This document shows, in pieces, positions 16,067 to 25,600 of a stretch of DNA of 53,330 nt; the stretch's first letter is position 1, and each line of letters starts with the position of its first letter. The notes below the pieces were generated by a model. That model saw only the letters and a list, made by a program, of their open reading frames with translations, searched no databases and had not been told where the DNA came from. Source of the stretch: Bacteroidales bacterium (lineage in GTDB: Bacteria; Bacteroidota; Bacteroidia; Bacteroidales; WCHB1-69); the NCBI GenBank assembly GCA_017527945.1, contig JAFXPL010000015.1, forward strand, positions 1-53,330. The letters are read 5' to 3'. Position numbers and translations under genes: made by a program.

Positions 16067-16873
16067 TTATCGCAACCACGAAGGATCTTTACAAGTGAAG
16101 GTGTCAAAGAACTCCATTCCAAACCATTCGCGGAACAACTTTTGAGGATACGCGAGGGTCGTGTCGCCCACAACCGTTGCGAATATTTCGTCAAAAACGC
16201 GATCTTTTTTCCACATAGACGAGTTCCGCTGTTGCCTCAACGCTTCCTGGTACTCCGAATACAGCGCTCGGATTTCCTGTTCCCGACCCTGCAGGCAACG
16301 GCAATCCTCATAACCCTGCAGCAACAGTTCCCCGGGTTTTCGGACAAGTTCGCTTTTCCAAATAAGGATTCCGTTGAAAGGCGATGTCATTTTCACCCAG
16401 GTTCTCGGACAGCTCTGTTCGGTCAGGACACCTTTCAGCAGCGTGCCGTCGGCGGCTGTGGCCTCCACCTCTTGCGAAAGTTCCTCCTTTTCTTCTGTCG
16501 CCTTCAGGATTCCCCAGCAGAGCACCTCTGTGGTAGCCTCGTCGAAGGTCTTCTCTACGATAATCTGCCGGCAAGCCGCCAAGAGCTCCGGGTCTCCCAT
16601 CCCTGCGATGTCGTACCTGTCGTATATCTCTGGCTTGTAGAGGTCGGTGATATGCGGCATAAGGCACACCAAGGGCTCCTTGCGGGCCATCTCCGAGAGC
16701 GGAAGGTCCAGCCAGGCCAACCGTTCCACCCACGCCTCCGCCGCGCAATAAACGACGGTGCGGAAGCCAAGGCTGATACCGCACATATCAATATACGCTT
16801 CTGTCAAAAGCCTCAGGGCTTTCATCTCATCCCGATGCTCACCCTTTTTTGCATAGTCTTCAATTCGTTTCAT
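16067..16873 (-). CDS. Unrecognised protein, second gene of the site-D operon
   Basis: 268 residues, mostly helical by composition, rich in acidic residues and Trp; no signal peptide. It starts 14 bp inside the end of the hydrolase gene (overlap 16860-16873), so expression is translationally coupled. I recognise no domain or catalytic motif. Confidence 0.7.
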   Translation of the reverse strand: MKRIEDYAKKGEHRDEMKALRLLTEAYIDMCGISLGFRTVVYCAAEAWVERLAWLDLPLSEMARKEPLVCLMPHITDLYKPEIYDRYDIAGMGDPELLAACRQIIVEKTFDEATTEVLCWGILKATEEKEELSQEVEATAADGTLLKGVLTEQSCPRTWVKMTSPFNGILIWKSELVRKPGELLLQGYEDCRCLQGREQEIRALYSEYQEALRQQRNSSMWKKDRVFDEIFATVVGDTTLAYPQKLFREWFGMEFFDTFTCKDPSWLR

Positions 16874-18239
16874 TGTCTTGTTTATTTATGACACTCATCA
16901 ATCTGTTTCTGTAGTGGTCCTCCTCGTCTTCCACATCATTGAACTCCGGTCCGAGACTCCTGAAGAAATTGCTCCGCTCGGTAAGGTCGAGCAGAACGCA
17001 CGCTTCGTCAAACTCCTTGCTGACCGCCACGATGAAATAGGCGGTCCCGTTTTCTATCGGGGTTCCTACTTCCACGGTGTAGTATTCCTTGAATCTTGCA
17101 GTTTGAATATCTTTGAGAATCTCGTTCTTAAGCTGCCCCAGCTCTTTTTCTCTCTTGGAGTTTTTAATCGTTTTCCAATATTCATCAAAATAATTGAGTG
17201 TGGAAATGAAACCGGCTTTTGAGAACCAATTGTCTCTGAGCTCAAACTCCGTGGTTGGGATTTCGGGGAACAGGTGCACAAGCGCTTCCTTGGCAAGGGT
17301 GATGCAGCGTTCTTCTTCTGAAAGTCCCGAAAGGGATGTGTTTTGCGCGGGAACATAGACATTCGGGGCTTCGAGCCATTCAGCGCTTTTCCGCTCGCGC
17401 TCCGCTTCGGGCAACTCGTTTTTGTCCACCACGCGGATGATGTCCGTCTTTTCTGCGATACAGACAAAGCCTTCCATTGGCTTTATTGTCTGCATCAAGT
17501 AGATGCCCTTTGAGGCGGAGATCACCGATTTCACGAAACCATAGTAGGGTTCACGCTCGACATCTTCCTTTTCAACAGCCTCGCCTCCAAACATTTCGCA
17601 CACGTGGGCTTGCGGTTCGCTGGTCATAAAAAGCAGAATGTCGTCTTTTTTGTATGTCGCAAGGTGTTTTCGGATGATGGGCAGCACCACGTTTTTCACC
17701 ACCTTCTGGTTCATCCGGTGCTCGCCGTCGAAAGTCTGCACGTTGGGATAGTAGCGGGCAAACTCGTCGCGGCAGTCCACCGTGGTGTCCCGTGTGCCGA
17801 ACAACCCTATACAGAGGACGTTCTCGGGGGCATCCGCCTTCCACTGGTCGAACTGGTGCGCCTCCATCTCGCGATAGTGCTGGATGATCTCCTCCGTGAT
17901 GGTGTACTGGGTTTGTCCGTCCTTGCGGGGCTGGAAGAAGTCGAAGGTGCCCACCTTCATCACGTCGGTGATTTCAGAGAGGTGGAGCGCCGGGTTGACG
18001 CAGATGCGCACGAAGTCGGCGGACAGCTGGTGGGCGTACATGCCGCCCATGCTGGTGCCGATGATGACGCTGAAATGCTCCTCCTCGCAAAGATGCTTGA
18101 GGAACGGCAGCGCCTCCGCCGGATCGACGGGAATGTCGGGGGCCTCGATGTGATAGTAATCTGGCAGGGACTTTTTCAGGTATTCCACGGTGCTGCTCTG
18201 CCCTGACGAGCCGTATCCGTGCAGGTATAGGATGTTCAT
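16860..18239 (-). CDS. YqiA-like alpha/beta hydrolase fused to an unknown C-terminal domain
   Basis: 459 residues. The first 190 are a YqiA/UPF0227-type esterase fold: start MNILYLHGYGSSGQSS, nucleophile elbow IGTSMGG, and a late FDGEHRM supplying the probable catalytic His. Stand-alone YqiA proteins are about 190 residues, so the remaining 270 are an extra domain, charged and not recognised. The ATG at 18239 follows the -7 box at 18262-18269. First gene of a four-gene operon (18239 down to 14922); the partners are all unknown. The substrate cannot be inferred. Confidence 0.8.
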   Translation of the reverse strand: MNILYLHGYGSSGQSSTVEYLKKSLPDYYHIEAPDIPVDPAEALPFLKHLCEEEHFSVIIGTSMGGMYAHQLSADFVRICVNPALHLSEITDVMKVGTFDFFQPRKDGQTQYTITEEIIQHYREMEAHQFDQWKADAPENVLCIGLFGTRDTTVDCRDEFARYYPNVQTFDGEHRMNQKVVKNVVLPIIRKHLATYKKDDILLFMTSEPQAHVCEMFGGEAVEKEDVEREPYYGFVKSVISASKGIYLMQTIKPMEGFVCIAEKTDIIRVVDKNELPEAERERKSAEWLEAPNVYVPAQNTSLSGLSEEERCITLAKEALVHLFPEIPTTEFELRDNWFSKAGFISTLNYFDEYWKTIKNSKREKELGQLKNEILKDIQTARFKEYYTVEVGTPIENGTAYFIVAVSKEFDEACVLLDLTERSNFFRSLGPEFNDVEDEEDHYRNRLMSVINKQDNETN

Positions 18240-18261
18240 CGTCGAATGTTTTTTTACGCGG

Positions 18262-18309
18262 CAAAAATACAACGGCGATGAACACGGTCTAAAATTCTGC
18301 TATTAGCAG
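18262..18309 (-). promoter_or_regulatory. Promoter and shared palindrome, site D
   Basis: -7 box TATTTTTG (18262-18269), 27-bp spacer, then the perfect palindrome CTGCTATTAGCAG (18297-18309). Confidence 0.8.
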
Positions 18310-18318
18310 AAAACAGGG

Positions 18319-18381
18319 AAGCAGTTCTTGCAAAATAATGGTGGGTCTTTCACCCAATAAACCTTCTTGCGGGAGCGGCTT
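18319..18381 (-). repeat. Diverged hairpin element abutting the 18380 gene stop
   Basis: AAGCAGTTCTTGCAA (18319-18333) pairs imperfectly with TTGCGGGAGCGGCTT (18367-18381). Outer arm and internal sequence (ACCTTCTTGC, TCTTTCA) match the 67-bp elements at 10192 and 12278. The TAA of the gene overlaps the arm, so it may serve as that gene's terminator. Confidence 0.65.
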
Positions 18382-19024
18382 AGTCTTCGGGGGAGAAAAC
18401 GGGACGCACGAGATACCCAAAAGCACGGTTGTCAAAAGCAGAGGAGGTCGGTTTGGGCTCTGATGAACCAAGAACCCACACGCGTGTTTCGGAAGGAGAT
18501 CCTGCTTCTGAACAAAGTGAATTTGTCAAGTACTCCATAAACTCACCTACGCCGTTGCGAGTACCATCAATACGGTTTCCGCCCGCAGGTAAAAAAATAC
18601 TATTCCCATTAGGCCCCGTAAACAAAAGGCCAATTGTTCGGTTCAGCTTCCTCCACCCGCACCTGCAATTGTCTATCAATTCCTGTATTTCCGTTTGAGA
18701 GGGTGTTCTCCATCCATTGCCCAAGTTGACTGTTGCGGCATCATCACAAGCTTCCAAGGTCGTTAAATTATCCGCGAACCCTTTGTCACCACAATCTGTA
18801 TTGTCACAGTATTTTGTCAGTTTGTTCCATGCTTTATTGCACCACTTATAGGTTCCCCAACTGTAGTATTTTTTCGGCTGGACCTCACCCCAAGCAAAAT
18901 AATCGCCGTAATCTCCGGCACTGTATGCTCCAACATTACAAGTCGCCCACAATGTGCCACTTGGCAACCCCAAGTCAACAAATTTGTTTTTATTATCTAC
19001 TTCTTTTGCTTCGATTTTTTCCAT
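18380..19024 (-). CDS. FISUMP/DUF1566-like protein
   Basis: 214 residues with the repeat family pattern common in Bacteroidota and Fibrobacter: FVDLGLPSGTLWATCNVGA, YFAWGEV, GWRTPSQTEIQEL, and a C-terminal FGYLVRPV. Related proteins are usually surface proteins with a signal peptide; none is visible here, so it may be cytoplasmic or a separated domain. Function unknown. The -7 box lies inside a fragment of a third 5'-nucleotidase copy, which suggests the gene arrived as a cassette at that point. Confidence 0.75.
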   Translation of the reverse strand: MEKIEAKEVDNKNKFVDLGLPSGTLWATCNVGAYSAGDYGDYFAWGEVQPKKYYSWGTYKWCNKAWNKLTKYCDNTDCGDKGFADNLTTLEACDDAATVNLGNGWRTPSQTEIQELIDNCRCGWRKLNRTIGLLFTGPNGNSIFLPAGGNRIDGTRNGVGEFMEYLTNSLCSEAGSPSETRVWVLGSSEPKPTSSAFDNRAFGYLVRPVFSPED

Positions 19025-19045
19025 ATCTTATAACTGTTCAGGCTG

Positions 19046-19053
19046 CAAAATTA
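19046..19053 (-). promoter_or_regulatory. Promoter -7 box of the 18380 gene
   Basis: TAATTTTG on the minus strand, 21 bp before the ATG at 19024. Confidence 0.65.
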
Positions 19054-19081
19054 CAAAAAACACATATACATTCCAAGTACT

Positions 19082-19166
19082 TTTCCGTTTCGTTCAATTG
19101 GTCAATGCCCGATTGGAAGTTGACCAACACATTGTCCATGTCTATGAAGAGGGTTTTCTGGGGCAT
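19082..19166 (-). pseudogene. Third, shorter 5'-nucleotidase N-terminal fragment
   Basis: From ATG 19166 the frame reads PQKTLFIDMDNVLVNFQSG and IDQLNET, matching the first 27 residues of the intact copy, then loses similarity and stops near 19036. More diverged than the 12352 fragment. A half palindrome CTGCTAATA lies at 19191-19199, but no -7 box is left in place. Confidence 0.8.
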
Positions 19167-19222
19167 AGTGTCAGTCATTTTCATCGTTATCTGCTAATAA
19201 TGCTTTTTACTATTTCATCAGG

Positions 19223-19882
19223 TCACTGTCTTTTGTATTCTTCCTCAAGCAAGTCAACGCCATTAACACTATAATCGTCAACAAATCTTTTTAGTGACGT
19301 TACTAGTAATTCATATTGTTGCGGAAATTGCTTAAGCACTTTCACCATTCTTTTAAAGCCAGATGCACAAGTATAAGCTGGGCCAAATCCTTCACATTCA
19401 CCATACAGCGAAGAAATATTAGGGTTGAAAAGGGGCTCGTTGACCGATAAAAACTTTGAAAATTGCTTGAAAAGAGTGTTTACAACATCGTTTGTCAATT
19501 GAATGAAATAAGGTATGCGAATAACTGTGTAGCCTTCTTTTTTGTATATCTTCTCATTGCGTACATCTCTCATAATTGTATTATGATCTGTGTAGTGTAG
19601 TTTTCCATCAAACTCTACAACAAGCTTCAATTCTTCGCATCTATAATCTGGAATAAGGTGTTTCCGTTTACCATCATCATAATAATAAAAACATTTGTTG
19701 TAGATCCATTTATTGTTAGGGAATATTACATCAAGGTATTCGTCCAATCCCGTGAAGTGCAACCCAATGTCATCATCAATTTCACCCTTCTTGATTTTCC
19801 TTGAATTCTCTTTCAGGTATCCCCATTTTTCTTTGCTAACATCAATTCCGATGTCGAATGGCCTTTTGTTTAGTGTGTTCAT
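19223..19882 (-). CDS. DUF559/Vsr-like endonuclease-fold protein
   Basis: 219 residues. The segment LKLVVEFDGKLHYTDHNTIM, then RDVRNEKIYKKEGYTVIRIP, is the core of the DUF559/Vsr-like PD-(D/E)xK group, in which VEFDGxxH supplies acidic residues and the RIP strand follows. Such proteins are single-strand or mismatch nucleases or parts of restriction loci. The N-terminus (residues 1-80) is charged and unrecognised. It stands alone with no clear -7 box. Confidence 0.65.
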   Translation of the reverse strand: MNTLNKRPFDIGIDVSKEKWGYLKENSRKIKKGEIDDDIGLHFTGLDEYLDVIFPNNKWIYNKCFYYYDDGKRKHLIPDYRCEELKLVVEFDGKLHYTDHNTIMRDVRNEKIYKKEGYTVIRIPYFIQLTNDVVNTLFKQFSKFLSVNEPLFNPNISSLYGECEGFGPAYTCASGFKRMVKVLKQFPQQYELLVTSLKRFVDDYSVNGVDLLEEEYKRQ

Positions 19883-20071
19883 CTTTTTGCTTTTTTACTT
19901 CTGAATTTTTACTTTCTACGCCGTATCTTAAAATGACGCGAAGCCCGATAAACGCCATCTGATGAAAACAGCGCAGCTAAATTACGAAAATATCATACGT
20001 CCGGCACAATATGACATTTTTTTGCGCTCGGAATCGGAAAAAAGGTTTTTTTCGTCAGTTTCTGTCCTCGC

Positions 20072-20235
20072 GAGCCAAAGATTCCGTTTGGTCGGTCAGT
20101 CCCTCCGTTCCCGTCAGCGCGGTGACATCCGCCAGTGCCGCCGCCCGTCTTTTCCCTTTTCTTCCCCGAGTGCGCTGCACCATTCCGCAAGACGCGCCAG
20201 CGTCGAGCGGAACCCCCTGCTCGCGAGGGCTGGTG
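20072..20235. repeat. GC-rich dispersed repeat near 20137
   Basis: CCGCCGCCCGTCTTTTCCC, GCACCATTCCGCAAGACGCG and GTCGAGCGGAACCCCCTGCT align with the 9891, 12128 and 14735 copies. The preceding part (AGATTCCGTTTGGTCGGTCA) matches 9723-9742. It lies directly downstream of the AAA ATPase stop. Confidence 0.8.
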
Positions 20236-20263
20236 GCGCGCATCGGAGCCGACAGCCGAACCC

Positions 20264-22006
20264 TCAACACGCAAACCCAATCGCGTTCCCGCCCTTGCGC
20301 GTCAGCTTCTCCCCCTTGCACCATGCCTCCAGCATCTCCACGTCAGGACGTTGACCGCTCAGTACCTCCTCCATCATGCTCTTGCGCACGATGTTGTCAA
20401 TCTCGCCGCCCGAAAGGTCGTATTTAGCCGCCAACTGCCCGCACTGCCCTTCCGTGAGCCACGGGAGTTTGCTCTTCCAGATGGACTTTTTGGCCTCCGT
20501 GCTGGGCTGCCCGAACTTCACCTTAAAGAGGAAGCGGCGCTCGAAAGCATTGTCGAAGTTGTCGCACAGGTTGGTGGTGGCGATGAGGATGCCGTCCAGC
20601 GTCTCCATCTCCTCCAACAGAATGTTCTGCAGGGCGTTCTCGGTCTGGGCGCAGTTGCCGGAATCCACGTCCTTACGCTTGCTGAAGAGCGCGTCGGCCT
20701 CGTTGAACAGCAGGATGGGCTTGCGTTCCTCGGTCTCGCACATGCGGCGGTAGTCGGTGAAGATCCGCTTGAAGAGCTTCTCGCTCTCGCCGAACCAGCA
20801 GGTCTTGGAGGCCGCGATATCCACGTGATAGACACTGCGGCCGGTGGCCTTGGCAATCATATCGACCGCGGCGGTCTTGCCGGTGCCGGGCAGCCCGTGG
20901 AAGAGCATGGCCACGCCCTTGGGCAGTGAGTTCTCCTCCAACCGCTTCTGCAGCTCCACGAATTTCTCCTCCTGCAGACTCTCCTTCACGAAGTCGAGGT
21001 CTGCCGACAGTTCCTCGCTGAAAAATAGTTCGCGGGCGGGAATCTTGTCGGGTGCGGTCAGCCGTTTGTCGATACCACCCTTGCCGCAGAACAGGTCGTA
21101 GTCCTCGTCCAACAGCAGCCGTTTGCCCTTTTCGGTCAACGTAATCTCCGCCTCGGCGAGGAATTTGGCAGGGAGCAGCTCCGCCAGCTCCGACTGCATG
21201 AGCGGATGGCTTTGACTCATGATGTTCTTGGCAATGTCGAAACGACAGCGCAAGTTGTCGTAGATGTCATTCAGTGTGCATTCCACCCCCGTGTTGCGCC
21301 GGCGGTCGCGGACGAAATCGTCGCAGATTTCATAAAAGAGAGTCCTGTCCTCAATGTCAAGCGAAAGTTTCTTCAACTCTTTCACTAATTTGATGTTGGG
21401 GTTGGCTTCCTCTTCCCGTTCCACCTGGATGAAAAGCTCACGCGAGTCAAAGTCCTCGTTGCTGCGGCATTCGATAAGTCCGGAGACGAGGTTGCAGAAC
21501 TGGAACTGGTCCATTTCCTGCGCTTTCATCCGTTTCACCGGTTTGTTCAGGAGGAGCGAGTGCTCCACGGTATCGGCCACGAGATAGTCGTTAGTGCTGC
21601 GCCGGCGGTTCACCACGCGGATCAGGCGTTTTTTCAGCAGCGAATGCAGCACGGGCTTCAGCGGCAGGAAGTCCAGCCCGTTGATGTCGAGGTAGCGGCT
21701 GATGTCGCGGGTATCCACGCTGTTGTTGCTGATCAGCTGGATGGCAAAGATTGCCACGAAGAGCAGCGTTTCCAACGGAGTGGTCTTCAGGAAGCGGCCG
21801 AGCTGGTCCACCTGTTCGCGCAGTTGCGGTTCCATCGCGCTGATGAGCTGGCTGTCCTGTTTCCGTCTGGAGCGTTCGTCGGCATTCCCGGAAGCCGTGA
21901 ACTCGGGATCGTAAAGTCGGATCATCCTGTCGGTGGAATTTTCCATAAGTTTGGCGACCTCTGTCAAGGTCTTGAGGGCGTTGAAGGTTTTGGTGCTTTT
22001 TTCCAT
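20264..22006 (-). CDS. AAA-family ATPase with unknown N-terminal region
   Basis: 580 residues. The C-terminal half is a classic AAA module: Walker A FHGLPGTGKTAAVD, Walker B ILLFNEAD (Asn in place of the usual first Asp), sensor IATTNLCDNFD, arginine finger FERRF, then a small helical lid ending before a short basic tail. The N-terminal 300 residues are helical and probably winged-helix-like (YLDINGLDFLPLKPVLHSLL). No protease or membrane part, so it is a cytosolic remodelling ATPase of unknown target. ATG 22006 was chosen over one 23 codons upstream, whose extra codons are simple-repeat sequence. Controlled by site E. Confidence 0.85.
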   Translation of the reverse strand: MEKSTKTFNALKTLTEVAKLMENSTDRMIRLYDPEFTASGNADERSRRKQDSQLISAMEPQLREQVDQLGRFLKTTPLETLLFVAIFAIQLISNNSVDTRDISRYLDINGLDFLPLKPVLHSLLKKRLIRVVNRRRSTNDYLVADTVEHSLLLNKPVKRMKAQEMDQFQFCNLVSGLIECRSNEDFDSRELFIQVEREEEANPNIKLVKELKKLSLDIEDRTLFYEICDDFVRDRRRNTGVECTLNDIYDNLRCRFDIAKNIMSQSHPLMQSELAELLPAKFLAEAEITLTEKGKRLLLDEDYDLFCGKGGIDKRLTAPDKIPARELFFSEELSADLDFVKESLQEEKFVELQKRLEENSLPKGVAMLFHGLPGTGKTAAVDMIAKATGRSVYHVDIAASKTCWFGESEKLFKRIFTDYRRMCETEERKPILLFNEADALFSKRKDVDSGNCAQTENALQNILLEEMETLDGILIATTNLCDNFDNAFERRFLFKVKFGQPSTEAKKSIWKSKLPWLTEGQCGQLAAKYDLSGGEIDNIVRKSMMEEVLSGQRPDVEMLEAWCKGEKLTRKGGNAIGFAC

Positions 22007-22017
22007 ATTGATTTTAT

Positions 22018-22190
22018 TGGTGATCAGCGATTTGTGACTTGTGATTTGTGACTTGTGATTTGTGACTTGTGACACGAGACTTTAGGGTGGGACCTTAGCC
22101 AACAGCCAACAGCTAATAGCCAAAGTCATAGTTCATAGTCATAGTTATAGTTATAGTTCATAGTCCCAAGCCATAGTCAAAGAACGACGC
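22018..22190. repeat. Simple-sequence repeats in the AAA gene leader
   Basis: Tandem TTGTGACTTGTGAT units (22026-22074), then AGCCAACAGC and ATAGTTATAGTTCATAGTC runs. They lie between the -7 box and the start codon. Similar phrases recur at 29641-29790. Confidence 0.8.
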
Positions 22191-22192
22191 GG

Positions 22193-22240
22193 CAAAGGTC
22201 GGAAATCAACGGACAGGGGGTTGATTTCTGCTAGTAGCAG
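22193..22240 (-). promoter_or_regulatory. Promoter and shared palindrome, site E
   Basis: -7 box GACCTTTG (22193-22200, one base off TAnnTTTG), 27-bp spacer, then the perfect palindrome CTGCTAGTAGCAG (22228-22240). Confidence 0.7.
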
Positions 22241-22649
22241 GGAATAAGGGGAGTCGGATGTCGAAAATAAAATTGAAATAAATTGCTTTTATCCAATGTT
22301 TTTTTGCTAATTTTGCCGCGTTTTTTGCAACGAGTCAGAATTATGTCAAAAAACAAAGGAAAAAGTGTAATTAATTGATTAGAAAATACGAAAAAAAGGT
22401 AAAAACAATAGAATAATAAACATTTGAGCTTTACGCTCTTATTCCGCTTGTCGAAACACCCCAAGTAAACATTGTGTCGGAATAAGTTTGCGAAAGTTCG
22501 CGCTATGGCGTGAGCTATTCGTGCTTATTAGACACAAAGGTAGGGGTACCTCGACAAGATAATAAGCGACAAGCGAATTGGCGAACGCCTTTTTCGTTTG
22601 GGGGCTTGGAGTGGGAGCAGGTATGGGTTCGCAAAAGCAAGCAAAGCAA
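22241..22649. other. A/T-rich intergenic region before the restriction-modification gene
   Basis: No gene is supported. I see no clear TAnnTTTG box; TTCGTTTG near 22590 is a weak candidate. The frame of the restriction-modification gene is open from 22578, so its true start (22578, 22623 or 22650) is uncertain. Confidence 0.5.
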
Positions 22650-25600
22650 ATGATAACAAAAGATAATTTGAAACTCGTTTTGAAGCATTTGGGCTTCGTG
22701 GAAGTTAACGACTCCTACAAAAAGGAGTATGCCAATGGTGCGAGCATCGAAGTAAATTTCAAAACGCAAAAAATCACATACGCGCCAATAGACAACGACT
22801 TTCAAAATGGCGAATATCCATCCAAAGACAAACCTGCAAAAGGTTTTGTGATTCACAGAGACACAACTTTAGACTTCAAGGCAAAAGAAAATTTTGTCTG
22901 TCTTGTTTGTGTTCATCTTTTGCTTGAAAAAGGCTATGAAGCAAAGCACATTGTTTTTGAACCAGCCTTCAAAGTAGGACACGTTAATAAGCCTTCATAC
23001 GGTGACATCCTTGTTTTCGACAAGGAGTATAAACCACTCGTATTGATTGAAAACAAGACATTCGGCAGCGAGTTTAGTCACGAGTGGAACAATATGCAAA
23101 AAGATGGCGGACAACTTTTCAGTTACCTTGGACCTCTTGTCAATGAACTTGGTTTCTGCGAGAACCTTGTACTTTTCGCTGCTGATTTTGAGGATAAATT
23201 GATTCTGAAAAATCATATTATCACATTGAAAGACAATAAAAAGCGTATCGCAGATTTGGTCAACCCAAAAACATTCAGCAACGCTCAAGGCAAATATTTT
23301 GATGTGTGGAGTGAAACATATGCAAAATCATTTGAAACCAAAGGCTTATTTGAAAATGATATTGCCGCATATTCCATTGGTAAACAGAAATATACTATTG
23401 CCGATTTGAAGGAACTCTCACACGCCGAAATCCGACCTATTTATCACGAATTTGCCACAATATTGCGAAACCACGCCATAACAGATTTCGAGCATTCGTT
23501 TTATATTCTTATTGACTTGTTCCTCTGTAAGATTACTGATGAGAAAAACAATCCCAATGATTTGCAATTTTACTACAAAGGCATAACTCGCGACACGCCC
23601 AAGGACTATTGCAATCGGCTGTTGAAACTGTATCAGGAGGGCAAAAAGCAACTTTTCAATGTTGCCGTGGTTAACAAAGAAGAAAGCGACATCAAACAGA
23701 TTTTCGAGGATACAAACCGCTCTGTCACTAACGGACTTTTTGCTGGTATCAAAGAACTGTTTGAGGAAATCAAATTCTACAACATCAAAAAATTCAATTA
23801 TATAGACGTTGAGAATAAAGAAGACTTTGAAAAAAACTTCCAAATACTCATCAAGATAGCCGCGCTCATACAAGACATAAACCTAAGCAACAGCGAAACG
23901 AACCACTTCTTTGGCGATTTATTCGAGGGTTTGTTGTCGAAGAACGTACATCAAACAGAAGGACAATTTTTCACGCCGCTTCCGATTGTGAACTTTATTA
24001 TTAAATGTTTGCCTGAATTTCCTAATTCGAGCAACGTGAAGGTTCTCGATTATGCTTGCGGTGCGGGTCACTTCCTTACTGAGTTTATAAAATACTATCC
24101 TGCCACCAAAGCATACGGCATAGAGAAGAGTCAGACACTCAGCCAAGTGGCAAAGATTGCAACCATCATCAATGGAAGCAAAGATGCCAAAATTGTGTTC
24201 AAAGATTCGTTGAGCCACCTAAATACCGAAGAAGTTCGTTTTCAAGGCTTCGACAACGAAAGTTTTGATTGTATAATTGCTAACCCGCCATACAGCGTAA
24301 AAGGATTTTTGAACACTCTGACCGACAATGACCGACAACAATTTGACCTTGCCAAATACGTAGAGGAAAAAGCTTACGGAGCAAATAATAGTATTGAGTG
24401 TTTCTTTATTGAACGCACAAAACATTTTCTGCGCCCTAATGGATTTGTGGGCATCGTACTTCCAAGTTCGATTCTTTCAAATGGTAATCTTTACATTAAG
24501 ACACGAGAACTTTTGTTTGCCAATTTCAACATATTGGCGATAGTAAACCTAAACAGCCGTACTTTTGGCTCAACTGGTACAAATACCATTGTCCTTTTTG
24601 CACAAAGAGTAAAAAACAAGAATTCGCACGGTCTTTTAGAAACGTTTATAGCAAAGAAAGATTATACGCAATATACAACTCATCAAGCCATTGACAAATA
24701 CATTCAGAAGCAAGGATACGAAGAATCGGCATATTTTGCTCTTATGCAAGATGACGAATTGAGCGACAATATTGAAAAACACGAGATTTTTGCTGATTAC
24801 AAGAGAAGTTTCAAGCCGTCGGCAATAAAAAAGAACCTTCAATTGGAATGGTTTAAGGCTTCCTCGTACTTCAAAGACGATGTAAAAGAAAACACAAAAG
24901 ATTTCAGAAAATTGTTTGCTGAGTTCTGCCAAAGCGACGAGTATAAAAGACAGGAAAAAACAGAACATCGCAGACAATTTATTGCATTTGCGAAGGTAAT
25001 AGAGTGCGAAAAACTTAACACTTTTATTCAAATAGAGAGCAATCAAGTAGCCATTCTACAATCGCCACCCGACAAGATTGACAACAAAAGCAACAAAGCT
25101 CAGATTGTCAAATTCTTGGGCTATGATTGGAGCAATCGCAAAGGTGATGAGGGCATAAAATATGTTACTAACAAACCAATCGAGGATGTCGACGATGATA
25201 CGACAGATAAAAACGACAAGGACGCAGAGGTGGTTACAGCCATTAATTCTATAAAATATATCGATACGCCCCTTTATAATCCTAACGACGCTTGGGACAG
25301 CACCAAGTTTGCATTTGCCATCCGCAAGCATATCTATGAGCAAAGCCGTAAATTCTCGTTTGGAGAAAACGACAAAGAAATCAGCACTGACTTTGACGGT
25401 GAAATGGGCGAGTTGCTTTCATACGCCAAATTGTCTGATATGGTTGATTTTAGTCGCACTGAATTTGATAAGGCAATCAAACTGACGACAGACAAGAAGA
25501 TTGAAATCGTAAGCAAATACCCGTTGATGAAGTTGGGAGAAATTGCGGAAGTTTTGAAAGGAAAATCCATTACTTCGGCACAAACTAAGGAAGGCAATAT

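Noticed and set aside
19191..19203. Another copy of the palindrome, CTGCTAATAATGC
   Set aside because: Only one half-site is intact and there is no -7 box at the right distance.
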